Assembly (NCBI GenBank): GCA_964519955.1
Contig: CAZFLM010000023.1
Coordinates: forward strand, 18,506 to 82,505
DNA from: CAZFLM01 sp964519955
Lineage (GTDB): Bacteria; Armatimonadota; Chthonomonadetes; Chthonomonadales; CAJBBX01
Length of the DNA stretch: 64,000 bases
Reading direction: 5' to 3'
This document shows, in pieces, positions 43,976-53,415 of this stretch; the stretch's first letter is position 1, and each line of letters starts with the position of its first letter. A model generated the notes under the pieces. The model searched no databases. It was not told the DNA's origin and worked only from the letters and a program-made list of their open reading frames with translations. The translations under genes and the position numbers were made by a program.

Positions 43976-45139
43976 ATGCGAAGCAAGTACACGATCGCGG
44001 CCGCGCTGCTGCTGGGCGCGAGTGGCGCGGTCTTGGCGCAGAACCAGGGGAAGGAACCGACCAAGTTGAGCACGACGTGGACCTACGACGCGGCGGCGCT
44101 GCGCCCGTTCTGGCTGGGCGACACGATGATGGACGAGACGGTGCTCTTCGTCCGCTCCAGCGAAGGCGAGCTGCCCCGTGCATCGCTCCTCTTCGAGCCC
44201 ACGCAGATCGTCTCGGTGCGCTCCTCCTCGCACGAGGCGACCTACGAGGCGGGCCGCGACTACGTATGGAAGCCGGGCTCGCGCACCATCGAGCTGCCCG
44301 AGGGGAGCCGCATCGTCAGCAAGACGCCCGGCGACCTGCGTCGCACGCCGGGCACGCAGCAGTTCGCGCTCACCGCCCGCGACGGCAACGGGGAGATCCT
44401 CTTCGGCGGCGGCCACGAGTACCAGGACATGCAGACCGTGGTCACCTACCGGTTCAAGCGCGGCGCCTGGGCCGGCCCGAAGCCCGCGTATGCGGGCGAC
44501 CAGCTTCCGCACACGCTCACCAAGCTGAAGGCGAAGGAGCCGCTCACCATCGCCCTGCTCGGCGACAGCATCTCGACCGGCTGCAACGCGTCGGGCTGGA
44601 CCCAGGTGCCGCCCTATCAACCGGCCTGGCAGGACCTGTTCGTGATGCGTCTGGAGAAGGCGTTCGGCGCCAAGGTGACGCTGCGCAACTTCGCGGTGGG
44701 CGGTACCGACACCGGCTGGGGCCTCACGCAGATCGGACAGCTAACGGACGCGAACCCCGACCTGGTCATCCTCGCGTTCGGCATGAACGACTCCGGCGGC
44801 CGCGAGCCGGCCAGCTACGGCGCGAACATGAAGGCCATGGTCGACGCGGTGCGCAAGGCCCGCCCGAACGCCGAGTTCATCCTGGTCGCCACGATGCTGG
44901 GCAACAAGGACTGGGTCGCGCTGCATCAGGACTACTTCCCGGCGTACCGCGACGAGCTGGCGCACCTGTGCGGCCCGGGCGTCGTGCTCGCGGACATGAC
45001 CTCGATGTGGGCGGAGCTGCTCAAGCACAAGCTGGACTGGGACATGACCGGCAACGGCGTCAACCACCCGAACGACTTCGGCCACCGGGTCTACGCGCAG
45101 GTCCTGACGTCGCTGGTGCTGAAGAACCCGAGCAAGTAG
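43976..45139 (+). CDS. secreted SGNH/GDSL-type esterase
   Basis: A 387-residue exported hydrolase; signal peptide MRSKYTIAAALLLGASGAVLA. N-terminal beta domain to about 180, then the SGNH fold: GDSISTG (Gly196-Asp197-Ser198 nucleophile), NFAVGGTDTGWG, FGMNDSGG (Asn271) and VNHPND (His364). The Asp usually three residues before the His is Gly here (NGVNH), a small deviation. An upstream ATG at 43958 overlaps the previous stop but lacks the signal peptide context. Probably deacetylates glycans. Confidence 0.85.
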   Translation: MRSKYTIAAALLLGASGAVLAQNQGKEPTKLSTTWTYDAAALRPFWLGDTMMDETVLFVRSSEGELPRASLLFEPTQIVSVRSSSHEATYEAGRDYVWKPGSRTIELPEGSRIVSKTPGDLRRTPGTQQFALTARDGNGEILFGGGHEYQDMQTVVTYRFKRGAWAGPKPAYAGDQLPHTLTKLKAKEPLTIALLGDSISTGCNASGWTQVPPYQPAWQDLFVMRLEKAFGAKVTLRNFAVGGTDTGWGLTQIGQLTDANPDLVILAFGMNDSGGREPASYGANMKAMVDAVRKARPNAEFILVATMLGNKDWVALHQDYFPAYRDELAHLCGPGVVLADMTSMWAELLKHKLDWDMTGNGVNHPNDFGHRVYAQVLTSLVLKNPSK

Positions 45140-45148
45140 CCGCAAGGC

Positions 45149-45396
45149 GGTGGCGACGGAGCGCCACCCTCCATACCTGTACGCCACCCTGGAGGGTCGG
45201 CCTCCGTGCCGACCGGTCGCTCGCGCAGCGCGCGGTGGCGACGGAGCGCCACCCTCCATACCGATACGCAACCCTGGAGGGTCGGCCTCCGTGCCGACCG
45301 GTCGTTCACGCAGCGCGGTGGCGGCGGAGCGCCACCCTCCATCATCCGTCCGATCCACCCACTCGCCCAACCCAAACCCGAACGAGGACACCAACC
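45149..45396. repeat. about 84-bp tandem repeat, three copies
   Basis: GGTGGCG followed by ACGGAGCGCCACCCTCCAT recurs at 45149, 45234 and 45317 (periods 85 and 83), with GGAGGGTCGGCCTCCGTGCC between. A related, more diverged stretch lies at 50159-50279. Confidence 0.85.
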
Positions 45397-47955
45397 ATGA
45401 CGTCCTGGCTGCCATTCGCCTTTGCCGCGCTCGCCCTCGCCGCGCCGGCGCTCGCCCAGAAGACGCCCGCCAAAGAGGCGCCTTACCTGAACACCTGGCT
45501 CGTCGCGGGCCCCTATGACAACGGCGCCGACGGAGCGGGCATGGCGCGCGACTCGGTGGGCGAGGCGTCGGTCGCGCCGAAGGCGGGCGGCGAGTGGCGC
45601 GTGTTCGACGACCGCCTGTTCAACCGGAACTACGACAACTACCAGGACCTCTTCAGCTACTACAACCTGAAGCGCGGCGAGAGCATCGCGGCGAAGCTGG
45701 CCTACGCGCACGTGTACCTCTACTCCCCCGCAGAGGCGCACGCCGAGCTGCGCATGGCCGCGGACAGCGAGATGAAGGCCTGGCTGAACGGTGCGCAGGT
45801 CCTCGACCACGCCAGAAGCGAGCCGCACCGCGACGCCGTGAAGGTGGCCATCACGCTCGCGAAGGGGTGGAACCGCCTGCTGGTCAAGGTCGGCAACCGC
45901 CTGGAGGGCCGCCTGGGCTTCTACGCGCGCGTCTGCCTGCCGAACGGCGGCCCCGTGCCCGGCATCATCGCCTCGACCGGCGGCCCGGCGGGCTCCCTCG
46001 CCGTCGCATCGCGCCCCATGGCCGACATCAAGACGCCCGGCCTGCCCGCTGCGTTCCGGGGCTGGCCCTACGTCGAGACCGACGCCCTGGCGCACCCGGA
46101 CCCCGACATCGCAGGCCTCGTCAACCACCGCGCGTACCAGGCCATGCAGTCGTCCGCGTTCGTCCTGTCGGCCCAAGGCGGCAAGCCGCCGTACCGCTGG
46201 GCGCTGACCAATGGCACGCTGCCGAAGGGGCTGAAGCTGCTCCCAGATGGCACGATCGGCGGGACCGTGTCGGACGTGGCTGGGCTCGGCGACCGGGCAC
46301 TGACGTTCACCGTAACCGACGCGGCGGGCAAGACGGCCAGCGCGCAGCTCACCATGCCGGTCGACGAGCGCCCCAGCCGCTGGTACGGCGAGGCGGGGCT
46401 CGTCGCGCTGATGCACGCGCCGGAGTACATCCTCGACGCCCCTGAGGGCGACCTGGCCGAGTTCGCCCACCTGATGAAGCGCCAGGGCTACAGCCTGGGC
46501 ATGATGATCTCCTACAACAACGGGGACATGATGTACCGGTTCCCCAGCCGGTTCGAGCCCAACTGCCCGTTCGGCGACCTGCCCGCCAAGTACAAGGCGG
46601 CGCTGGGCAAGGAGGGCATCAAGTTCGGCCTCTACATGGGCAACCTCATCGGCCCGAACCACGGCGGCGACGATGGCGCGCTGCTGATGGTGACGGACGC
46701 GGTCAAGAAGTACCGTCCGGCGGCGATGTGGTTCGACTGGGCGAGCCCGCAGGTGTGGGGCTACATCTCGCTCGACGCCCTCTACAGCGCCATCAAGACG
46801 ATCAACCCCGACACGGTCATCGTGATCAACGGGGTCGTGACCTGCTACCAGGGCGACTGGGACGCCATCTGCCTCGAGGGCTGGGGCGCGTGGGGCGACC
46901 GCATATGGGCGCTCTGGCCGTTCGCGTTCAACTGGCCCAAGAAGCCCGTCGTCGAGAGCTGGCGCATGCTCGCCGACCCGGCCAACGAGTACTCGAAGGG
47001 CATCCTCCCCGACTGGCAGGAGTACATGCGGGTCGCGATCTCGCTCATCGGCTGCGGCTGGACCGCCAACCTCGACCACAGCGCGAGCGTCGGCGGGCGG
47101 TACAAGACGCTCTACGACTCGGTGGTCGCGCGGGCCCACCGCGACATGGCGAACTGGGCCAACCCGCCCGGCCTGCCGCCGCTGCACACCGCGTACACGC
47201 ACGTCACGCAGGCGCCCGTCGAGCAGGCCACGTGGGGCTACGCGCTGCTGAGCACCAAGCGCGACGCGGTCTACCTGCACTGCCTGAAGAACCCCTACGG
47301 GAAGACGGGGCTGCCCGCGTCCACACTGGCTGTCGGCCCGCTGCACGCCCAGGTACGGTCGGTGGTCTGCATGAACACGGGCAAGGCCGCGCGCTTCGAG
47401 ATGAAGGGCGATCGCCTCACCGTTCACACGGCGGGGATCGCTGCTGACCCGGTCGACACCATCTTCCGCGTCGAACTGGTGAAGCCGCTGCCCGCCGGCA
47501 CGCCGACGAGCCTACCGACGCAGGTCACGCCGCCCGGCAACCTGGCATTCGGCAAGCCCGCCCGCCTGCTGAGCATCGACGGCAGCCACGACCTGGTGCC
47601 GAGCGCCTTCTCCATGGCGCGGTTCGGGGTAGACGGCTCGCTCGCCACGCACGCCCAGGGCGCCTACGAGTGGGCCTGGATGTACCACGTCGACCTGCAG
47701 AAGGCCCAGCGCGTCAGCCGCATCGTCATCCATTTCACGCCGAAGGGCTACGCCACGGAGTACGAGGTGCTGGTCTCGGCCGACGGCAGCAAGTGGGACA
47801 AGGTCGCGGACGTGAAGGGCAGCGAGGGCGGCGACGTCACCTACGCCTTCGCTCCGCGCCCCGTCCGCTGCGTCCGCGTGCGAGCCGTCAAGCCCGACGG
47901 ACCGGACCAGGAAGGCGGACAGATGGGCATCGCGGAGCTGGAGGTCTACAAGTAA
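45397..47955 (+). CDS. GH29-like secreted glycosidase with C-terminal F5/8-type domain
   Basis: An 852-residue exported protein (signal peptide MTSWLPFAFAALALAAPALA). Order: a jelly-roll region with AELRMAADSEMKAWLNGAQVL (about 30-190), an Ig-like putative linker (PPYRWALTNGTLPKGLKL, about 245-330), a TIM barrel (about 340-640) with the candidate nucleophile Asp447 in MWFDWAS, as in alpha-L-fucosidases, and a C-terminal discoidin/CBM32-like domain (VSRIVIHFTPKGYATEYEVL, about 700-850). The GH29 assignment rests on the WFD motif and layout and is tentative. The stop overlaps the next start (TAATG). Confidence 0.75.
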   Translation: MTSWLPFAFAALALAAPALAQKTPAKEAPYLNTWLVAGPYDNGADGAGMARDSVGEASVAPKAGGEWRVFDDRLFNRNYDNYQDLFSYYNLKRGESIAAKLAYAHVYLYSPAEAHAELRMAADSEMKAWLNGAQVLDHARSEPHRDAVKVAITLAKGWNRLLVKVGNRLEGRLGFYARVCLPNGGPVPGIIASTGGPAGSLAVASRPMADIKTPGLPAAFRGWPYVETDALAHPDPDIAGLVNHRAYQAMQSSAFVLSAQGGKPPYRWALTNGTLPKGLKLLPDGTIGGTVSDVAGLGDRALTFTVTDAAGKTASAQLTMPVDERPSRWYGEAGLVALMHAPEYILDAPEGDLAEFAHLMKRQGYSLGMMISYNNGDMMYRFPSRFEPNCPFGDLPAKYKAALGKEGIKFGLYMGNLIGPNHGGDDGALLMVTDAVKKYRPAAMWFDWASPQVWGYISLDALYSAIKTINPDTVIVINGVVTCYQGDWDAICLEGWGAWGDRIWALWPFAFNWPKKPVVESWRMLADPANEYSKGILPDWQEYMRVAISLIGCGWTANLDHSASVGGRYKTLYDSVVARAHRDMANWANPPGLPPLHTAYTHVTQAPVEQATWGYALLSTKRDAVYLHCLKNPYGKTGLPASTLAVGPLHAQVRSVVCMNTGKAARFEMKGDRLTVHTAGIAADPVDTIFRVELVKPLPAGTPTSLPTQVTPPGNLAFGKPARLLSIDGSHDLVPSAFSMARFGVDGSLATHAQGAYEWAWMYHVDLQKAQRVSRIVIHFTPKGYATEYEVLVSADGSKWDKVADVKGSEGGDVTYAFAPRPVRCVRVRAVKPDGPDQEGGQMGIAELEVYK

Positions 47956-50156
47956 TGGCCGACGGACCGATCGTGGAACTCAGAACCGGCGCCGACTGGG
48001 TCATGTTCGACCGGGACAACGGTGCGCTCTTCTCGATGGCGCCGACGTGGCGCGAGGACACCGACGTTCTGCGCTGGCCGCCCACCCAGCCGGCGTTCGC
48101 CCTGCAGTACCTGGAGGAGGGAGGCGAGTACCGCTATCTCGATTCGCGGGATGCGCATCCTCCCGTCTTCAGGCTGACCGACGACGGCGACCAGCAGCAG
48201 CTCGACCTGCAGTTCAGCCGGATCGGGGGTCTTGACCTCGACGTCACGCTGACGATCCGAGCACGAACAGATGACCGCCTCAGCCGCTGGCGAGCCACGG
48301 TCCGCAACCGGGCAGGGCTGCGAATCGTCGATCTGCAGTACCCGTTCGTTGTGGTGCCGGCGGCGGGCGCGGTGGCGATCCCCAGCGGCCACGGCGGGCA
48401 GTTGGTGCAGAGCGAAGGCCTCGCGCATCTCGCCGTCGACGAGCCCGCGCGCTGGCAGTTCGTGCCGGAGAACGGCAACTCGTTCCACTACCCCGGGCAT
48501 CTCTTCGCGCAGTTTCTGGCCTGGAGCCACGAGGGCGTCGGCCTCTACCTGGCGTGCGAGGACGAGGAAGCGAACGTTAAGCTGCTGCGCGCGCTCCGGC
48601 GTGACAGCGGCATCCGGCTCGGCATCGCGCATGTAGGCGACTGGCCCGAGGACGGCGAGCGCACGCTGGAGTACGACACCGTTCTCGGCAGCTTCGAAGG
48701 TGACTGGATGGACGCGGCCGCCATCTACCGCGAGTGGGGCCTCTCGCGCAAGTGGGCCATACCGCTGACGAAGCGCACCGACGTGCCGCGGTGGCTGCTC
48801 GACTCGCCGCCGCACATCACCATCCGCCTGCAGGGCTACCTGGACGACGGCCCCGCGCCGCCCATCGCGGAGTTCCTACCCTACGAGAAGTGCGTGCCGC
48901 TGCTGGAGGGCATCGCGGAGAAGGTCGAGGCGCCTCTCGTCGCGGTGCTGATGTCGTGGGAGCGCGGCGGGCCGTGGGTCTACCCGGACTGCTTCCCACC
49001 GGTCGGCGGCGACGAGTCGCTGGCCCGGTTCTGCGCCCTGGCCCGTGAGCGCGGCTGGCACATCGGCTCCTTCTGCAACGGCACGCGCTGGGTCACCCAA
49101 CACCTCTTCTGCGACTACGACGGGCGGGCCTACTACGAGGAGCAGGGCGGCGAGGAGAGCGTCTGCCGCCGCCGCGACGGCGAGCCCTGGGCCGAGGTGT
49201 GGGACGCGACCTGGCGGCCGAGCTACATCTGCTGCATGGCGCAGGACAAGACGCGCCGGATCGCCAGCGACTTCGTGGCACGCCTGGTCGGCTGGGGCAT
49301 GGAATCCATCCAGTTCTTCGATCAGAACTGCAACGCGGCCACTTTCCCCTGCTTCGCCACGGACCACGGCCACCCGTCGATGCCCGGCAAATGGATGGCC
49401 GCTGCCATGCGCGGGATGATCGAGGAGTTCCACCGACGCGCGGCCGAAGCCGGGGAGAGCGCCGTCATCCACAGCACGGAGAACCCCTGCAACGAGGTCT
49501 GCCTGCCCCTCTTCCAGCAGAGCGACGCGCGCCCCAGCGCGCCCTCCAGCGGCCAGGGCGACTACGTGCCGATCTTCCCGTTCATCTACCACGAATGCGC
49601 CATCCTGCACGGGATGATGAGCGTGGGGCCGGACCCATACGCGCTGGAGATCCGCACCGCGATGAGCGGCGTCCTGGGCTCCATCCCGGGCGCGGTGATG
49701 ACCGGCGACGGCACGCTGCTGAACCGCGAGACCTGGAACTGGGCGGAGTGGGAGCCGCGCGTGGGCAGCAGCGAGGACCCGCTGGAGATGATGCGGAGCG
49801 TGACGGAGCTGAGGCGGGGAGCAGGGCGCGACTTCCTGGTCTACGGCCGCATGCAGCGCCCGGCGCAGGTGGCCGGCATCGACACCGTGGAGTGGGACTT
49901 CGGCGGCCGCCACCGCGCGGTGCCCGCCGTCCTGCACTCCGCCTGGACCGCGCCGGATGGCCGCCATGCCGTCGTCCTGGCCAACTGGACGCGCGAGCCG
50001 CGGACGGTCGTGGTGACCGATTGGCGGCTCGTATCCCGCGTGCGGCTTCAACTAACTGGCGCACAGCCGCAGGAGTTGGTGGCCTCCGGCGGCGTGAGCG
50101 TAACCGTTCCAGCGCTCGGATGCGCGCTGATAGAGGCTGCCGACACTCGCTCGTGA
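47955..50156 (+). CDS. DUF6259-like TIM-barrel protein
   Basis: A 733-residue protein without signal peptide, translationally coupled to the preceding glycosidase (TAATG). The N-terminal 260 residues are a beta-sandwich (WVMFDRDNGALFSMAP, HYPGHLFAQFLAWSHEGVGLYLACEDEEANVK). The central region has barrel-like strands and many acidic residues (ESIQFFDQNCNAATFP, VIHSTENPCNEV). A small beta domain closes the chain. The pattern fits the DUF6259 group of uncharacterised glycosidase-like proteins; specificity unknown. Confidence 0.7.
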   Translation: MADGPIVELRTGADWVMFDRDNGALFSMAPTWREDTDVLRWPPTQPAFALQYLEEGGEYRYLDSRDAHPPVFRLTDDGDQQQLDLQFSRIGGLDLDVTLTIRARTDDRLSRWRATVRNRAGLRIVDLQYPFVVVPAAGAVAIPSGHGGQLVQSEGLAHLAVDEPARWQFVPENGNSFHYPGHLFAQFLAWSHEGVGLYLACEDEEANVKLLRALRRDSGIRLGIAHVGDWPEDGERTLEYDTVLGSFEGDWMDAAAIYREWGLSRKWAIPLTKRTDVPRWLLDSPPHITIRLQGYLDDGPAPPIAEFLPYEKCVPLLEGIAEKVEAPLVAVLMSWERGGPWVYPDCFPPVGGDESLARFCALARERGWHIGSFCNGTRWVTQHLFCDYDGRAYYEEQGGEESVCRRRDGEPWAEVWDATWRPSYICCMAQDKTRRIASDFVARLVGWGMESIQFFDQNCNAATFPCFATDHGHPSMPGKWMAAAMRGMIEEFHRRAAEAGESAVIHSTENPCNEVCLPLFQQSDARPSAPSSGQGDYVPIFPFIYHECAILHGMMSVGPDPYALEIRTAMSGVLGSIPGAVMTGDGTLLNRETWNWAEWEPRVGSSEDPLEMMRSVTELRRGAGRDFLVYGRMQRPAQVAGIDTVEWDFGGRHRAVPAVLHSAWTAPDGRHAVVLANWTREPRTVVVTDWRLVSRVRLQLTGAQPQELVASGGVSVTVPALGCALIEAADTRS

Positions 50157-50158
50157 TG

Positions 50159-50279
50159 CGATGGAGGGCGGCCCTCCGTGCCCGCCGGGAGTTGGGACTG
50201 GCAGGCGCTCCCGGCCGGCGACGGAGCGCCGCCCTCCATCAGACTGGACGCAGTGGGAAGCGGGCCTCCGTGCCCGCCT
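50159..50279. repeat. diverged copy of the 45149-45396 repeat family
   Basis: Contains GGAGGGCGGCCCTCCGTGCC and GGCGACGGAGCGCCGCCCTC, close to the units of the 84-bp array, between convergent genes. Confidence 0.7.
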
Positions 50280-52682
50280 CTACTTCACCTCGAACAGCGC
50301 GATCCGGTCCAGCTCGACCTGCGCCGTGCCGAACCACCAGGCGCGCAGCTCCATCAGGTCCGGCGAGCCCGGCCACTCCGCTTCGAGGGTGACCCAGCGC
50401 CACTCGCCGGGCGCGCCCAGGTCCGCGCGCCGCACGAGCTTCTCAGTGGATCGCCGACCAGTGTTCGCGAACCCGCCGCCGGCCACGTCCAGCGTGAGCA
50501 CCTTCGTGTCGGCTACCAGTTCCTGCTGGGTGCCGGGCGCCAGCCGAATGCGGAACGCCGCCACGTAGCGCCCCTTCGCCTTCGTGGAGTACGGCCCGGA
50601 ACTCATGCAGTCGTAGTGCGGCTTGCCGTCGGGCGCCGGCGAAGACCACGCGGTGCCGCCCAGCGCGTCGGCGACGGCGGCGCCCTTGCCGATCGGGTGG
50701 ATCAGCCTGTCGGCGCACCACATGCCGACGAGCGTCGCCGAGGCGTACTTCCCGCCGCCCGGTACCGCGGCCACGTGCACGTCCCACTCCTGCCGCCCGC
50801 CCGGCGCGTCGAGAGTCAGCCGCGCGACATCAGCCCCGATGCCCGTGGGCGGGACGGCCAGCACGGACAGGCGCTCGATCTCGTGAGCCGCCAAGGTCGT
50901 GACGAGCTGACGGCTCTGTGCGCCGGCGACCAGCCCGACCTCCACCTTGCTCGCCGCCGCCCGCCCGTTCGTCAGCGTGACCGGCAGCGTGGTGGTTGTG
51001 CCCTGCAGATACGCCCAATCCGGGGCCTCGCCGATGCCCTCGGCGCCCACCAGCACGCGCGACGAGGCCCAGGCGCGGATGCCCGCCATCGCTTCGTCCA
51101 GGCGCGCGGGCTTGAACCGCCTCGGATCGAGCGCGTCGGCGACTTCCTTGTACAGCGACGCATGGCGGTCGTAGCTGTGCAGGTCGCCGTAGACCAGGAT
51201 GACGAAGGGCGGCCTGTTGCGCCTGGCGATGGACTCGATGCGGTCGACCAGGTGCTTCACCGCCTTGGCGCGCGTGGCATCGTCGCGGAACAGCGTGCCC
51301 CAAGGCCCGCCGCTCAGCTCGTGCGTCTGCCAGTAGCCCAGCTCGTGGTAGGCCACCGGCGTCCCGTCGCTGAGGATCTGCATCCGCGCAGGCCCGGTGA
51401 ACGAGGTGATGGCGAGTGGCTTCGCGATCTTGGCGTATTGCTCCAGCGTGCCCCAGTTGGCCCCGCCCCACAGGTCGATGTGCCCGATTCCGGCGGTCTT
51501 GCACGCCTCGCCCGTCAGTCTGAGGAACGCGGTCAGGTCCGGCACGCTGTCCGGGTAGAGGTAGCCCGCGCCCGAGCAGCCCGCGAAGAAGTAGTCGCTG
51601 GGCGTCGCGGTGGCATAGAAGTAGTCCAGCATCGCGGGGAAGAGGCGGCCCATCTGCGGGTTGACACCCCAGTTGACGGGCACCTGGCCGCGCGCCGGGT
51701 CGAACCAGCTCTCGTAGAAGAAGGGCAGCGGCCCCTTCATCGTGTCGCCCTCGCTCGTCATGAAGCACACGTAGAAGCGTTCCGTCTCCGGCCGCGTGTT
51801 GGCGGGCGTGAAGGGCGTCTTCTGCACGTGCGTCTTGGCGCGCGTGGGCACCTGCGAGTGGAAGCTCCAGTTGTGGTAGGCGTGGAACGAGTAGTGCCCG
51901 CTGTGGCTCAGCAGGTTGCACCAGTAGTCCTCGGGATCGCCATAGCCGTCGATCATGGCCGGCTTCTCCAGCGCGCCCAGGATGCGCCGGTACATATCGG
52001 CCTGCGCCGGGCTGCCCCCGACCTTCGCGCCGTAGCTCTCCATCGGCGTGGGCTGGCACCCCAGGTTGAACACGAAACCCCGCTGCTGCACCTGCCAGTC
52101 GAAGCCGGACATCGGGCCGCACACGCCGGTCAGCACGCCGTCCGCCTTGCCGCCATCCACCGAGTGCGCCAGCTTGCGGCTGCACCGCGGCATCACCTCG
52201 CTCAGCGCCCAGTCGTATGCGGCGACGCTGTCCGCGAACCGGCCGCGCAGGTCCTCCTTGACGGGGATGCGCAGCGCCGCGAGCTGCTTCATCACGACCG
52301 GGCAGACAGGCAGCAGTCCATCCGTTCCCGCCATCGTCACCGCGACGTAGCGCGAGCCGTCGACCTCGGGATCATAGACCACGAGCCCCTTCACCGCCCG
52401 GCGGAAGCGCGCCACGAGCGTTGGCAGGTCCTTCACCGGCTCGCTCGCCACCCCGTTCCGCTCGGCGTAGACCTGCAGCCAGCGTTCCTCGCCCGTGTCG
52501 CCGTACAGCAGGTAGACTCGCGCCCCGCCGCGGTTCGCCAGCCCCTGCAGCGCTTCGGCGGTGACGCGCTCCTCCCATCCAGCCTTCGACACATCGAGCA
52601 CAGCGGCCCTCTCCGCCCGAGCAGCCAACGGCGCAACGGCCAGCATCAGCACTGCAGCGATCCAGCTCAACGGAAGATACAT
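50280..52682 (-). CDS. GxGYxYP-family secreted protein
   Basis: An 800-residue exported protein (signal peptide to about residue 23). The family signature appears as FAGCSGAGYLYPDSVPDLTA. The rest shows TRVYLLYG-type alternation (GGARVYLLYGDTGEERWL), a barrel-like centre with many aromatic residues, and a beta-rich C-terminal domain (about 620-800). The family is implicated in carbohydrate use on the basis of genomic context; no enzyme activity is established to my knowledge. Confidence 0.88.
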   Translation of the reverse strand: MYLPLSWIAAVLMLAVAPLAARAERAAVLDVSKAGWEERVTAEALQGLANRGGARVYLLYGDTGEERWLQVYAERNGVASEPVKDLPTLVARFRRAVKGLVVYDPEVDGSRYVAVTMAGTDGLLPVCPVVMKQLAALRIPVKEDLRGRFADSVAAYDWALSEVMPRCSRKLAHSVDGGKADGVLTGVCGPMSGFDWQVQQRGFVFNLGCQPTPMESYGAKVGGSPAQADMYRRILGALEKPAMIDGYGDPEDYWCNLLSHSGHYSFHAYHNWSFHSQVPTRAKTHVQKTPFTPANTRPETERFYVCFMTSEGDTMKGPLPFFYESWFDPARGQVPVNWGVNPQMGRLFPAMLDYFYATATPSDYFFAGCSGAGYLYPDSVPDLTAFLRLTGEACKTAGIGHIDLWGGANWGTLEQYAKIAKPLAITSFTGPARMQILSDGTPVAYHELGYWQTHELSGGPWGTLFRDDATRAKAVKHLVDRIESIARRNRPPFVILVYGDLHSYDRHASLYKEVADALDPRRFKPARLDEAMAGIRAWASSRVLVGAEGIGEAPDWAYLQGTTTTLPVTLTNGRAAASKVEVGLVAGAQSRQLVTTLAAHEIERLSVLAVPPTGIGADVARLTLDAPGGRQEWDVHVAAVPGGGKYASATLVGMWCADRLIHPIGKGAAVADALGGTAWSSPAPDGKPHYDCMSSGPYSTKAKGRYVAAFRIRLAPGTQQELVADTKVLTLDVAGGGFANTGRRSTEKLVRRADLGAPGEWRWVTLEAEWPGSPDLMELRAWWFGTAQVELDRIALFEVK

Positions 52683-52741
52683 TGGTTCGTGTTCCCTAGA
52701 GAATCGGTCGGAGGATCAATCCCCCGCCTGGAGGGCCTGCG

Positions 52742-53340
52742 GCCAAGCGCCCTCCGGGCGCAAGACCCGTCACCCCGCACAACCCGGTCGTGGACCGCCG
52801 CCGCTCTCGGCGGCAACCGTACAGCCCGTCGCCCCGCACAACCCGTCGTGCCGCCCGGAGGGCGGTTGGCGGAACGCCCGCCAGACGGGGGATTCATCCT
52901 CCGGCCCGCCCCGCGCACGACCCACCGCGACGAACACACCGTCGTGGACCGCCGCCGCTCTCGGCGGCAACCGTACAGCCCGTCGCCCCGCACAGCCCGT
53001 CGTGCCGCCCGGAGGGCGGTTGGCGGAACGCCCGCCAGACGGGGGANNNNNNNNNNNNNNNNNNNNNNNNNNNNNNNNNNNNNNNNNNNNNNNNNNNNNN
53101 NNNNNNNNNNNNNNNNNNNNNNNNNNNNNNNNNNNNNNNNNNNNNNCCGGAGGGCGGTTGGCGGAACGCCCGCCAGACGGGGGATTCATCCTCCGGCCCG
53201 CCCCGCGCACGACCCACCGCGACGAACACACCGTCGTGGACCGCCGCCGACCTCGGCGGCAACCGTACAGCCCGTCGTGCCGCCCGGAGGGCGGTTGGCG
53301 GAACGCCCGCCAGACGGGGGATTCATCCTCCGGCCCGCAG
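52742..53340. repeat. 154-bp tandem repeat array interrupted by the assembly gap
   Basis: TGGACC recurs at 52791 and 52945, and GGAGGGCGGTTGG at 52857 and 53011, both with a 154-bp period; further units continue after the gap (53149, 53286) with one shorter unit of 137 bp. Units contain GGAACGCCCGCCAGACGGGG and GGCGGCAACCGTACAGCCCG. Open frames through this array are artefacts of its base composition. Together with the heptad tract it fills the 733-base space between the flanking minus-strand genes. Confidence 0.9.
53047..53146. other. assembly gap (100 N)
   Basis: Exactly 100 N, the conventional unknown-length scaffold gap, flanked on both sides by the same tandem repeat. The true array length is unknown. 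Confidence 0.99.
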
Positions 53341-53357
53341 CCGGATCGCCCCTCCCC

Positions 53358-53415
53358 CAGCACCCGATACCCGTCACCCGACACCCGACACCCAGCCCCC
53401 AGCCCCCAGCCCCCG
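53358..53415. repeat. heptanucleotide (STRR-like) repeats
   Basis: Units CACCCGA, CACCCGA, CACCCAG and CCCCAGC with 7-bp periodicity, directly after the stop codon of the 53416-54801 gene (minus strand). Confidence 0.7.

Noticed and set aside
53047..53146. Low-complexity or masked biological sequence
   Set aside because: Exactly 100 N is the usual placeholder for a scaffold gap of unknown size.
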